Part shown: one piece after another, positions 1 to 11,999 of the stretch | Position numbering within the stretch: the stretch's first letter is position 1 | Layout: every line of letters begins with the position of its first letter | Source of the DNA: Hemibagrus wyckioides | Taxonomy: Eukaryota; Chordata; Actinopteri; Siluriformes; Bagridae | Direction: 5' to 3' | Assembly (NCBI RefSeq): GCF_019097595.1 | Contig: NC_080732.1 | Span: 5,731,354 to 5,795,353, forward strand | DNA: 64,000 nucleotides | The notes under the pieces: generated by a model | Told to the model about the DNA's origin: nothing | The model's database searches: none | Seen by the model: the letters and a program-made list of their open reading frames with translations, nothing else | Translations under genes and position numbers: made by a program

Positions 1-27
1 TTGGTAAGAATCACTGAAGTAGTTATA

Positions 28-544
28 CACCAACCAGGCATAACTTTATGACCACCTGCCTAATATGGTGTTGGTCGCCCTTTTGCTCGAAAACAGCCCT
101 GACCCATAATGCACTGTGTATTCTGACACCTTTCTATCAGAACCAACATTAACTTCTTCAGCAATTTGAGCAACAGTAGCTCGTCTGTTGGATCGGATCA
201 CACGGGCCACCCTTCACTCCCCACGTGCATCAATGAGCCTTGGCCGCCCATGACCCTGTCGCCAGTTGACCACTTTTGATAGATACTGACCACTGCAGAC
301 CGGGAACACCCCACAAGAGCTGCAGTTTTGGAGATGCTCTGATCAGTCATCTAGCCATCACAATTTGGCCCTTCGTCAAACTCACTCAAATCCTTACGCT
401 TGTCCATTTTTCACATCAACTTTGAGGACAAAATGTTCACTTGCTGCCTAATATGTCCCACCCACTAACAGGTGCCATGATGAGGAGATCATCAGTGTTA
501 TTCACGTCACCTCTCAGTGGTCATAATGTTATGCCTGATCGGTG
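28..544 (-). mobile_element. Tc1/mariner deletion derivative, copy 1 (family A)
   Basis: The ends are CACCAACCAGGCATAAC and its inverted counterpart ATGCCTGATCGGTG, and the element is flanked by TA on both sides (26-27 and 545-546), the Tc1/mariner target duplication. The interior on the minus strand is the decayed N-terminal DNA-binding part of a Tc1 transposase (pieces such as QSISKTAALVGCSRSAVVSIYQKW can be read between roughly 410 and 100, with breaks). The catalytic DDE part is missing, so the element is non-autonomous. Confidence 0.85.
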
Positions 545-546
545 TA

Positions 547-3194
547 ATTAATATACAGTATACACTGAAAGAGGTGAGCATTGGTGCTATTTCTGACCCT
601 TTCAATAATATCCCTGCTCTTCACTTTAATATCAAATTCTCCTGTTATTTAATGTCATAAACAAATACCTTGTAGCTTTTATGTCACTGTTTAGGCGGTT
701 AATGTTGTGAAAACTGGATTCACAGCTAACAAAACTCCGCTCCATTAAGTCCATGCGGTTTTATTAAACCCATAAAGATTCTTTTTTACGTCCCTCAGAC
801 TCAAGGGTCGTCACGTCATCGCATAGTTTTGTGTTATTGTTAGATTATACAGACAGTGTTTATATTTATACTGGCGTAGTTTATAGGAGCGACTGCTCGA
901 AACTCCCGCCTCGAGTTTTGTTTAATCTCGTGACAAAACAGTGTTAAAACAGCTTGGTGTACAGACGAGTGTACAGTTACCACCGGATCCTTCACTGTCA
1001 GTGTTTATAATCAGATAGTGGCTTTTTAAGGTATCCACATTTCTGATGATGTAATGCTTTGTTTTAATGTTTTGCCATCCATATTAGGCGGTAAAAGGGA
1101 GACTAATTAGCATTGCCGATTTCCCAGAGAACCTCGAGGAGACCTAAATGTACACAGGGAGGACAAGTGAAACTCTCAGAAACTCAGAACCAAACCTACA
1201 GCACCGCTGGAATAATACAGCTACAGAAGAAACTGTATACAAAACTGTATGGTTTTGACTCATGAGCAGTGATTCAAATGAATCGATTCAGTAAACAGGT
1301 AGAATCGGATCAGTGAGTCTTAAAGTCCATCATCACATACATTATTAACATGGCAGTAAGAGAAAAATTGACAGGATTGCTGATTTGTAGCCGCATTTGA
1401 ACAGTCACTTAACAGTCGTATACAAAGTAGGACCTGAATTAGGTTCTGGGATAGTGAAGGTTGTGTGTTCAAATCCCCGGGCTGCAAATTGCAGCCATTA
1501 ACTAATCCAAGCTGTGGGTTTGGATTGTAGCTTGTGTCATTTGTAGGCTTCTTCTGTTGTTTTGTGGTTGCCATGGTGATGTCAACAATGCCTTAAATGT
1601 CCATTTGGCCTAGAGAAGAGCTGCTGGTCATTAATAATCTAGTAGGATTTTTGTTTAATATAGAGAATGACAAATACAGCAATAAAAACAGGAAAATAGT
1701 ATGAAATGCTAACATGGCACACAGCAAAGCAAATGTTCAATGCATGTCTTGTATATACATTGCTTGTTTACAATCCGTTTAAGGTCTCTACTGCTTTTCA
1801 TTAGTCACATGAACAAACATTTTGTACTGAAAAGCAACACCGTCGTTGCGTTCCTCTTTCATTTCCTCTTCATCTCAGGAAATTGCTTTTTTTTTTTAAA
1901 AATGAAACCCTGACCTTTGTGTCAGATATGAAGGCAATTCCCTGTTTTGATTTTTTTTTTCATCTGTATATTGCAGAAGCGCTACACTGATTATGCAATC
2001 AGAGTCCAATCACAGCTCTGAGCCAGGGCAGGGATGTAGTCGATGACATGGAGAAGTAGGTAATGATTTAGTGTTGGTCAGGGTGATTAAAGGAAGCTGA
2101 CAACACCAGCAGATCATCTACATTTGACATCTGACTTTTTTCCCCCATCTCATTTAAATTCTACATTCTACTGCATATTAGAAAATACTAAAGAATGAAT
2201 GATATTAATTACTGGCATGTCTGATTATATTGGTATTTGCAATTATTGCTATGACTCCTTCTCATAAAACAGTATAAAGGCAGCTCATATCTCTCCATGT
2301 GCTTTCCAGATTGTTCAGATTTTATATTTAGAAAGCTGAAGATGATTAAAAGAAAGGTTAATGCCTTAATGCTGAACTTTGAAGGGATTTTATCACTATC
2401 CCCATGCAGACTACATCTGCGTCGGGTCTAAGCACTAAAGAAGTGCCCTTCGATTGCTAATTAGTGTAAACTCCAGAAAGGTTAAAGATCGGAAGTCCGA
2501 TTCGGTGCGTTTTCTGTTCTTGACATGTGTTTAGTATTCTGTTCACACACACAAAGGGCACATCCTTATCTCAGGGCACGGCCGCATGAACTCTGTCTGC
2601 TCATTACTGATAATGGAGCGAAGCATTATGGGAAAAGATAAGTGGGATCGCCTTGTCTGCTGTGTTTCAATACAATTCCATTAAAAAGTCCATGAGTCAG
2701 AAAGAAATACAGACTGAAGGACATTTTCCAAGACAGAGAAAGAACAGAGTGTCCTTCACTGACCGCAGGCTGTCAGAATCCACTACTGTTTCATCAGTTT
2801 TCATCATTCTTTACAATACATAGGTCTGTATTGGATAATATAAGTTCTTTCTGGCTGAAAGCAGTGACATACTGCATAAAAGAAGGATGTACTAATGGGC
2901 TTGGTATCAGTTGCTAATCACATCAGATGGGAAGATATTTTGTCTTCACATTGTCTTTGGAGCACAGCTGCTTCTCTGTGTGCTGCTTATGAGAATTCCT
3001 TCCCTCTGTTGTTTTATTTTGAGTGCATATCATGTGGTTATGTTTATTTTGTGTTTTGTTTTTCGGTCCTGTCTTCACCATTATGTGTTTTCTGGTTTGC
3101 TGTCCTAATCTGTTTACCTGTTCCGTGTTTCACTTAGGGACATGTTGGGTAGATTAATTTGTCTAGACCTATCCTTCTGTCTCATCAAAAAAGC
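547..3194. other. Intronic sequence without recognisable features
   Basis: AT-rich unique-looking sequence. A short tRNA-SINE-like remnant, with a B-box-like GTTCAAATCCC at about 1468-1480, is the only hint of a repeat. Around 2580-2700 the sequence looks less decayed, but I cannot assign it. The short ORFs here have no recognisable domain. Confidence 0.5.
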
Positions 3195-3199
3195 GTTTT

Positions 3200-3540
3200 C
3201 GCTGCTTTTTAACTGACCCGAGGCTTTGTGGTTAACATGTCTGACTTATGCCTCTAGGGTCAGGGGATTGAGTCATGCCACCACAATGTGTGCATGTTCT
3301 CCCTATGCTTTGGGGGTTTCCTGTAGGTCCTCCAGTTTCCTCTTCTATACAAAGACATGCATTGTAAGCTGATTTGTGAATTTGTCTTGAATGCGCCCTG
3401 AGATTGGCTGGACCCTATCCATGGGGTCTACTACCTTGTGCCCCGAGTCCCCTTGGATAAGTCTCCTCCAGGTATGGCTTTGTTACCTAAAGGTACCTCT
3501 ATTGGACAAGTGGTACATAAAATGGATAGATGAACACTGA
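3200..3540 (+). mobile_element. Degenerate tRNA-derived SINE-like repeat
   Basis: The order of motifs matches a common fish repeat: a tRNA-like head (GTGGTTAACATGTC then GGGGATTGAGTC), then GCATGTTCTCCC, GGGGGTTTCC, CAAAGACATGCAT, GATTGGCTGGACC and a tail ending AAAATGGATAGATGAA. It is heavily mutated. Minus-strand relatives appear at 5335-5565 and 9515-9770. Confidence 0.65.
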
Positions 3541-4439
3541 GTACATACAGTATAAATACTGAACCCCAGCTTGGTATCATTTTGTTCTGCGGCATTCTCA
3601 TATATCAATATCTTTAAACACAGCACTTGCAAGGAAACAAGGAAACAGTACATAACACCATGTTGTCATCAGTTCCTAAACTCTAGATGCTGTTTAGGCT
3701 ACATGGAATAATTTGTCACTGGGTAACAGAATGAGGATTCTCTGACTATACCAGCTGTTTCTCATCAAAATAATTACAAAAATCTTCAGCAGACGAGCTG
3801 ATACACCGAATTGTGAGATATATTGCACAGTGAACGTTACACTTGAATGAATTCACAGTTTGAAACCATCAAAATGTAAGCAGGGATCCATTGGTTAAAC
3901 GAATCCAATTATAATTTTTGAGTCTACAAAGTGTTGCTGATGAAGCTTTACACACTCTTGGTGCCTCTCAGCAGATTTATGAGAAACCTCCAGGGTTACT
4001 TTTCCAACAGTCTGGAAGAAGTCCCCACATGCTGAGGATTCGTTGGCAGCTTTTCCTTCACTCTGTTTGGGAGCCCTCCCAAACCGCCTCTGTTTGCCGT
4101 TCACTTTCTGGCTTTGTTAATGTGGAAGTGTAATTAGTTGCAATATGAAACCTTCACTTAGGCTGTAAACAGTGCCACTGATGACAGTGCTTTATGGTAG
4201 TTCAGAAGGTACAGAGACGTAAATCAGTCACGCTGCTGTACACATGAATTTTTCATTAAAAATTTTTCAGGTAGCTGTTTCTAGCTGTTTATACATGTGC
4301 CTTGAAGGTTGTACTGTTACTTTATTAGCTTATGTAGTGTTAGAGTGATTTTGTTCACTTAAGCGTAAAACTTTCCTCGAAGGTATTCTCATGCAATATC
4401 AGATGAATCTGGTTAGAAGGTTAAACATGTACAATATTT

Positions 4440-4675
4440 CACGTCTCTTAATTCATTCCTCTTCAGTAAATATATGATCTTGGTCAGCTTTGAGGTCAAT
4501 CCAGTAACAGAAGGCTATCTAACCAACCAAATGCGTAATGTTTTTGGAAAGACACTGGAGGAAACCTAAAGGAAACCTAAATGGATTGAGGCAAACCATA
4601 AAGACTGTAACCTGAGCCCAAGGTCAAGCAGCTGACTTAGGAACTGTATTTGGATTGAGTTTTGTTCCCTATCAT
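4440..4675 (-). mobile_element. Degenerate SINE-like repeat fragment
   Basis: CATTCCTCTTCAGTAA, TCTTGGTCAG, GTTTTTGGAAAGACACTGGAGG and GTAACCTGAGCCCAAGGTCAA recall the antisense of the same fish SINE-like family as 9515-9770. Divergence is high, so the assignment is tentative. Confidence 0.4.
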
Positions 4676-4788
4676 TACATGAAAGCTGAAACTATTTCTT
4701 AGCAGGTTAAGAACTTGGTCCACCTGAAATAGACTGTGCAAAGTTCAAATGAAATACACTGTACAGAAAATTGGTGCCGATAGGTATA

Positions 4789-5309
4789 CATTGGAACCTC
4801 GGCATACGAATTGAATTCATCCTGGAGGCGAGTTCTTAAGGCGGAAATTTGTATTGCGATACGAGTTTTCCCATAAGAAATAACTGAAATGCAGATAATC
4901 CATTCCAGCCACCGAAAAAATATAGCCAATATTACCAATTTCCAACACTATAATCATATTTTTGCAAGCATTCCATGTCAAGGAAGTTGTGCCACTAACT
5001 TTGGCTAAAAAAAGAACAGACCACCCACGCCACCAATCTGTCAACAAAAAAAAAACTGCGAAAAATCTCAACATTGGTATCGTGGGTCGAATCTCTCAAA
5101 AGAGCTTTCGCTGACTGAAAAAAAATCGTAAACTCGCTTCGGTTGGGTTCGCTTGGCTTTCCACTGGCGCAAACAATTTTTGAACGGCTCCCAGACGTTC
5201 ACGCAACTTAGCAAAAATGATTCGTTTGCCGATGCAAATTTCTTGCAAAATTTAAATTCTCAAGGTCAAATTTCATAAGGGAGGGCATTGGGATGCCGAG
5301 GTTCCACTG
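4789..5309. mobile_element. Non-autonomous TIR DNA transposon (pogo/Tigger-like ends)
   Basis: The left end CATTGGAACCTCGGCAT and right end ATGCCGAGGTTCCACTG are inverted repeats with one mismatch, flanked by TA (4787-4788 and 5310-5311). CAGTGG-type ends plus a TA duplication suggest the pogo/Tigger branch of Tc1/mariner, but no transposase is left in the 520-bp interior. The ORFs across it are shadows. Confidence 0.75.
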
Positions 5310-5334
5310 TATTGTTCTGGCTGCAAAGGGTGTC

Positions 5335-5565
5335 TGTCAATCCATCCATTTTCGGAACCGCTTGTCCTACTTAGGTTTGTGGGGAGCCTGGAGGCTATCT
5401 CAGGGGACTCGAGGACACATTCACACACTACAGACAATTTAGAGAGGCTATACCCTGCATGTCTTTGGATGGGGGATGAAATCAAAACAGCTGGAGGAAA
5501 TCCACTTTGAGTCTTGGAGACTACTAGTGAACACAGTAATGATGCTAAAAGTGGCTTTTCCACCA
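5335..5565 (-). mobile_element. SINE-like repeat fragment, antisense
   Basis: TCCATCCATTTTCGGAACCG, CTTGTCCTAC, CACACTACAGACAATTTAGAGA, GCATGTCTTTGGATGGGGG and GCTGGAGGAAATCC are the complementary landmarks of the family at 3200-3540. It begins 25 bp after the TIR element, so the two insertions are adjacent. Confidence 0.6.
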
Positions 5566-8139
5566 CAAATGTGTGACAGGAAGAAGCCTTAAAAAAAAGA
5601 GACCCAACATTACATCCAAATAGTCCTTGGCTCCAGTTTGTTCTATCGGGGCTTGCTGCCAGCAGTCGTCCTCTTATTGACTTTTCTTTTTATCTTAAAT
5701 GCTCTTATAAGAGGACTCAATGAACTTGGCAGCTGTTTACTTTCGCACTAGTATCACAAGTGATTGGAGAGTCTGTCCCTCAGTCTACCTCTGTGTCTTA
5801 TTTACACTTTCGCACTGGAAACAGTAATTAGTGGTAATATTTTATTGTTTGAATTAAACAATAAATTGAAAAAAAAAAAAAAGAAGACAGGACTGGATTC
5901 TTTTTTGATAAGATTTATTATTTCATGTCATGTGATTAAAAAAAAGTCCAGGACTCTGACAGAGCCCTCCATTAAAATGGGAATGTCATGTAATGTCATG
6001 CACTAAGTGCTTCATTTCTGCTCTTCTGTCTGAAAAATTTAAATCACTTGTTACAGACAACTCATAAAAGACATATCAACTCTGTAGAACATTTCTGTCA
6101 CTCTTATTAGAAGACTATTTACATGAAATTCTTGGGGAAATGTCAGTTTTTGACAAGGCAGAAGTAGTTTTATACAGAATCTTTTGTTACTCTGTAAAGC
6201 ATTATGGTTAATGGAAATAATCTGCTGCCAGAAGAATACACATTTTGTTCCGAATATTTCATTTCTCATTAAAAAAAAAAAAAAAAAAGTTCATAAACTC
6301 TCAAGGAAGGTTAGATTATATTAGAGATTTTTTGAATATAAACAACAGTCTGGAGCCTAGGGAACATTAGAGCAGGGTTGAAAAAGGAAGCGATGCGACT
6401 CCTCACATCATCGTCTTGCGGAGATCTCGTTATTTATTCCTTTTTTAAAAAAATAAAAATAAAAATATGAGAAATATTTAGCCACTTGTTTCAGTCACCT
6501 TAGATTCAAATCACATAAACATTATTTCTTTAATATTAATAAGATTTATTAATGATGTTCAGTTTTTAGGATCTGACCTAACCTGTTCCAAGCGACATTT
6601 AGGTAAAAAAAAAAAAAAAAAAATCATTCATCATTAATACATAATTTTTATTTTATTTAAAATGGCTCATTTTGATCTGAAATATAATTAAGAAAAAAAA
6701 CCCTAATTTATCAATGATGCTGTTACGCTTATTAGTGAACATGAGCTAATCCGCATCAAGCTTTATTTTGAAAAAGTCATTTTTAATATTTTACCTGATT
6801 TAGTTTGGGTAATTTTTGTGCCCTGAATAAGACAGGAAGGGGTTAAACCAGCGCAAGGTGCCCTCTTGTGTGTCAAACACCTGGGAGAGAACCACATATG
6901 CTCTTACATGAAATATCTATTAATCACGAGCTGTTCGTTTGATGAATGAAACCGGGAAATGAAAGTTACTAAAAAAAGATGTCTGTTTAGCCTGAGCTCG
7001 TTTCTCAGCTGTTCAATGTCAAATTAATATTGCAAGAACAGGTGTGTAACAATCTGATAACGCCTCGGTATGATCCTGGTATCTGCCTCCAGCTTCCTGT
7101 TTACTGACGCTGTACTGTACGACAATGTAATACATGAAAATTCTTTAAAGCGAAACATGTTTCCGAGAATCTCTCTCAGAGCTGATTAGGTTATGAACAA
7201 CACGTTCATGAGAAACCTTAATAAATCAATAAAAGCTGCAACTGACATTGGCAGGAGGTGGGGCAATGTGTGCGGGGTGAGTCGCAATGAATTTGAGCAC
7301 TGCGGCAAGTGAGCGGTGCAAGGGCGGATGACTTCCGTCAATGTGAAGCGTTCAGACTGGATTAGTTTGACATGTGGAGGTGGAGTAATGTAGTTATGAC
7401 CAGTGTATCTTTTGGGATTTTAGTCCTGAATCTTGTCGGTGACTGTGCATTCCCAAGCCTGGAAAGATTACGCCGTATTTTACCTTCTGTAAATTGACCA
7501 GTAGGAATAACTCTAGCTAATATACTGTACATCCCATTTGTATTGACATGCAGGTAAAGATTTCATAATTCCTCATGAAAAGTGAGTTTTTGCACTTTTT
7601 CTGCGGTATCATGATGCTCCCGGAAGCTTTTTTTCTTTCTTTCTTTCAAGTATTGACTGCAGAAAAGTAAAACGTAGATAATGTTTTAAAGATTTTCCCC
7701 ACCCATTTTCTTCCCAGTTTGGTCAAGTCCCACACACCAGCTATCTGTTTCCTATCACAGAAAAGAGGTGAAACTGCTTCATCTTGGACATAGCAATCTA
7801 ACCTCTGCATCTTCTTCAGATTCTTCTTAGAGGAGTGTAACCCTCTAACACCCACAGGAAATCTGCCCTCTTCCACATACACGAGCTCACAGAGACGTGT
7901 CATTGTGATTGACTGGTCTTACCACCCATCCACTGGTAAGACCAGTTTAGCTTTCTAGACTTCAGGTCAGAGGAATAGACCTTGCGATCTCCTGACAGTA
8001 ATAAATGATGTTCCATTGGACAAAGGAGAAAAGTGATGGTTTTAGTTGTTGAGTTCCTGGCACAGGTTTATTCTATGTTTATGTTATGGTCATGTGACCT
8101 GAAAAATTGTAGTGCTATCATTCTGACAAGCTTCTGAGT
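5566..8139. other. Intronic sequence, mostly featureless
   Basis: AT-rich sequence with several poly(A) runs (5870, 6271 and 6606 regions) and no ORF of note. From 6720 to 7460 it is less repetitive and looks more like old unique sequence. Nothing further can be supported. Confidence 0.5.
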
Positions 8140-8465
8140 AGTAAATTTATGGCATTTGGCACCTTTATACAGAGTGACTTACATTTATTTCATTTTATAC
8201 AGCTGATGGTTAAGGGTCTTGCTCAAGGGCCTAGCAGTGGCAGCTTGTTGGACCAACTTCCGATCAGTAGTCCAACACTGAACTACCACATCCCTACTGA
8301 TTGGAAGGTTGTGAGTTTAAATCATAACACCACTAAGTTGCCCCTGCTGGGTCTTTAAGCAAGGCTCCTAACTCTCAATTGCTCTGCCGTATAAAGGAGA
8401 TAAATGTAAGTCGCTCTGGATAAGGATGTCTGCCAAATCCCATAAACATGGATGTAAATATCATC
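8140..8465 (+). mobile_element. Composite SINE remnants with V-SINE-like 3' core
   Basis: GGCATTTGGCACC...AGAGTGACTTACATT at the left is a decayed copy of the tail normally reading CATTTGGCAGACGCTC. The segment GGGTCTTGCTCAAGGGCC follows antisense. From about 8295 a sense SINE runs through GAAGGTTGTGAGTTTAAATC and GCAAGGCTCCTAACTC to TAAGTCGCTCTGGATAAGG, a conserved 3' core of fish SINEs. Two insertions appear to be fused. Confidence 0.6.
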
Positions 8466-9514
8466 ATCAGCACCACATAACTGGGTTCCATGTTGTACTG
8501 GTGGCCGTACAGCCATGAAAATAAAATAAACAGACATTTGTCCTGGTTCTTTGAGCATCCAGCTTTTGATGTGTGAGAATGTGCAGTGTTTGAAGCCACA
8601 GCTACACTGTCCTTCATCGTGCCCTCTATCACACTCATCATTCTTTAAGTGACCATTCTTTACACTTCTATATACACTCCCAAACTCAAACACTCATAAA
8701 TCTCTTGCACACACAAATACACATAACTAAAAAGAAAAGAAAAGTAAAAAGACACAAATGAAGATGAAATAAAACTTAACTAAAGGAAACAGAGACACTA
8801 AGAGATGATGGGAGGATTGTTCGGATTTCCTGAAATTGAATTCACTTAATGAGGATTTAAACAGGAAGGAATGATGGAAAACCAGTCTCAATTCTGTCTC
8901 CAATTTCTGCCCCCGTGCTTGTTTTAATCGTGTTCCACTGAGAATTGTTGTAAATGTTAGATAATTATTACCCTCTGGATGCATCACAGATTTCTAATAA
9001 CATCACTGTGCTTGCTAAGTGGGTACTTAAACTGTATGCGTTAATGTCATGGCCTTAAACAAAAGTAAACGAACCGTAGATTTTCAATTAGTCAGTTATC
9101 GAATGATCCCATTATTATTCTAGATGTGATGATTGCGCAAGGACTGCTTGATAATATTCGGGTTCCTGGGAATAGCAGTGTAACCTTGTTAGCGTGAACA
9201 CAAGGTCTCTTCTCTCTTACAGTGAGTTCCTCAGAAGAATCTGGAATAGTCACTAGAGTACAGTAGAGATATAGTAGCTGTTAGTGACAAAGTGGACTGT
9301 TTCCTTTCATCATCAGTTTAGTGCATAATAAACAGGGGAGAGTCTGTCTTGTTGTCTGGTACGTTTCACACCGTGTGGTTTCGTGTAATGGAAATACTAA
9401 GTGCACCCACTGGATATGGATAGCCATTATGCATTCTCCGAGCAGACAGGGCTGAACGGACCCCAGCAAAGAGGTGCCAGGTTCTGAAGTTAAATCAGTT
9501 TGACCAAAACATCC
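8466..9514. other. Intronic sequence without recognisable features
   Basis: No recognisable coding or repeat family. Short ORFs on the minus strand carry no known domain. Confidence 0.45.
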
Positions 9515-9772
9515 GTGCATTTATTCCTCTTCAGTAAGAGCTTTATCTTGGTCAGGCCTGAGAGCATCCTGGATCAGGATCCATCTCCATTTTGGATTGA
9601 ATGCAAGTTTGTTGAAGGGTGCACACACACACACACACACACACACACCTGGGGAAGATTAACATCTGTAGCTCCACACGGACACTAACTCAAACCTCAG
9701 GATCAAATCAGAGACCCTGGAGCTGTAGGATGGCGACACCACCCACTGCACCATTGCGCTGCTAAGAAAAGT
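9515..9772 (-). mobile_element. SINE-like repeat, antisense, with (CA)14 inside
   Basis: TTTATTCCTCTTCAGTAAGAGC, TTATCTTGGTCAGG and the end GGATCAAATCAGAGACCCTGGAGCTG ... CACTGCACCATTGCGCTGC fit the antisense of a tRNA-derived fish SINE. A (CA)14 microsatellite at 9622-9649 has grown inside it. Confidence 0.55.
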
Positions 9773-10110
9773 CATGCATAATTTAATGTTTTTGAAATAT
9801 TTTTTTTTTACTGCCGCATAATATAATTAGGAATAAATTGTTCTCTTATCCATTACCATGGTAAAACAAAAGCACAAAATAAAAAGATTAACGTGAATAG
9901 AAAAAAGACAAATTGCTGTTCACAAATTAGATAATTGATATAAAAAAAAAATACATAACCATTTAATAATACCATTAAGCACATTAACATAAAAAGAAAA
10001 AGTTTGGAAATTCAGGTTGTAAAAATTTGGGCTTTAAAAATTTAAAGGTTGTGAGAAAAAAAAATATTCCTTCCATTTATATATATTACAAAATAAAAAC
10101 AATATATTGG

Positions 10111-10205
10111 AATTAATATAATATAATATAATATAATATAATATAATATAATATAATATAATATAATATAATATAATATAATATAATATAATATAATATA
10201 ATATT
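10111..10205. repeat. (ATAAT)n pentanucleotide microsatellite
   Basis: About 18 perfect copies of a 5-bp AT-only unit. A GA-rich run (10216-10243) follows at once. The Tyr/Ile/Leu-rich ORF across it is an artefact of the repeat. Confidence 0.95.
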
Positions 10206-10410
10206 TATCTATAAGAAGAGAGAGAGAAAGAGAGAGAGAGAGACATATTAATAATAACAAAATTTATTATTATTATTGTTGAAGTTACTGAGTAATGCTG
10301 ACTGGGGACACTGAAATAAAATCCATTTTGGAGCATCTGGTGTCCAAGAGTCATGTAAAGTGTTTAGCAAAATTCAAATGTGCACTTGTTTTTCTCCCTC
10401 TTTCACTCTC

Positions 10411-10413
<3 letters not shown>

Positions 10414-10454
<41 letters not shown>
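10414..10454. repeat. (CT)n microsatellite
   Basis: About 20 CT dinucleotides, preceded by a pyrimidine-rich lead-in from 10392. Confidence 0.95.
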
Positions 10455-10456
<2 letters not shown>

Positions 10457-10499
10457 CTCCCTGAAACTGCACATGTCTCCGTTATGTAACCGTGGGTTT

Positions 10500-10650
10500 T
10501 TGCAGAATGAATATTTAATTAGAGCCCTTAATGTGGAGAAAGCATGCAAATGAAAAGGCTGGGTGTGGGAGTGGAGCAGCCAGCAGATCCTCCGGCCAGA
10601 AAATCTCCTCTCTGAGAAAATAATGTGGCACTGTACCAAAGAAAGAACGG
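10500..10650. other. Candidate conserved non-coding block
   Basis: This short stretch is free of repeats and dense in developmental-factor-like motifs: TTTAATTAG (10513), CCCTTAAT, the octamer-like ATGCAAAT (10543-10550) and GGAGTGGAGCAGCCAGCAG. It sits between microsatellites and looks unlike the decayed sequence around it. It could be an intronic enhancer, but only comparison with other fish would show this. Confidence 0.3.
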
Positions 10651-10699
10651 TAAAAAAAATAAAAAAAATGAAAATACAGCCTATGCATTCGTCGTCTCA

Positions 10700-11990
10700 T
10701 AGCGTGTGTGTGTCCATTCGTTTTTTTATGGCGTATTTGCTCATCATGCTTTTTAAGAACATGTGTTTATGGATTTAGGGGTGGCTCTTAGAATTGAGTT
10801 TTATTTTTTTGCATAAGAGAGATGTGATAAATGGTGGGTCTCTTCTTTGGTAAAAAAAAAAAAAAAATTGCAAAAACTGCATTGTCACCGCATTGTACTG
10901 TATGCCTGAGAAAAGTCTGTGATTAGTCATACAGTAGTCAAAGTACGACATGTCATTATTTATTAATTAATAATGATAAAAAAAAATCCCTCTATATGTT
11001 TTGATATTGCAAAATAAATATTTAGATATTATATTTATGGATCATTTAAACAAGAATGCAAAACTTTAAAGAATGCTCAATCAGCATTTTTACTTAACGT
11101 TTTTTAATAGATTGATCAGATTAAGGCATTACACAGACACACACCCTAATCGCAGCACTGTCTGTATACATGCGTGTTACATGTTATTCATTTATATGCG
11201 CATGTGATGAGTGATATTTATTCACATCATTACCATGGCAACGAGGAGCCAGAGCACAGCAACTAATCAGCTATAGGAAAAAAAAAAAAAAAATCCATTG
11301 GTGCAAAATGATGAGCTATTACATAATGATGTTACTGTACTGACTCTACAGTATGAGATGCTTTTCAGTTCCTAATGTGCAGGTAAATAGTTTGCTGTTT
11401 TAAATCAAAATGTCCTGGATATGATTCAACAAATTAAAATGATTTGGAATGAATTGAAGGGATAATTGGCTTTAAATAAGCTTATGGAGTTGATAATTGG
11501 AGTGGTAATTGGCTTTAAACCACCTATGCGGCCATTGATCTAAGCAGACATCTTTAAAAGCTGTCGCAATTTGTTTCAGACCTCAACAGAAACTTGCAGA
11601 TTCAGTGTTTAACATCTCGGAAGCCTGGGCTAAGCCGTTCGCCTGCAGCTGCAGAGGTCTGAGTTCTTAATACAGCTCTGTGAGTGTTAGAAATAAGTAC
11701 GGCAGTTAGTGGACTGTAGTAAAGCAACTACCTGATGGTTCTGGGGAACAGAAGTAAAGGGTTTGTTTTCTTCATTACAACAGAAATAGGACAAATTTCA
11801 AGACTGTTGTCATTTGTGTAAATTGTGCTAGTGAGACTAAGATTATTACAAAGATGTGGGTCCCAGTAGAACACCAGCAGCTGTTACTTAAATACAGGAG
11901 TGCCAACAGGACAAAGCGTGAAGGAGGAGTGAAGGCAAAGCCTGCAGGACTATGCATATGATGCTGTTTAAGTAGAAGCCAAAATACGGT
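10700..11990. other. Intronic sequence without recognisable features
   Basis: AT-rich with poly(A) runs near 10851 and 11278. No gene, RNA or repeat family could be recognised. Confidence 0.45.
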
Positions 11991-11999
11991 TGAGAATGA

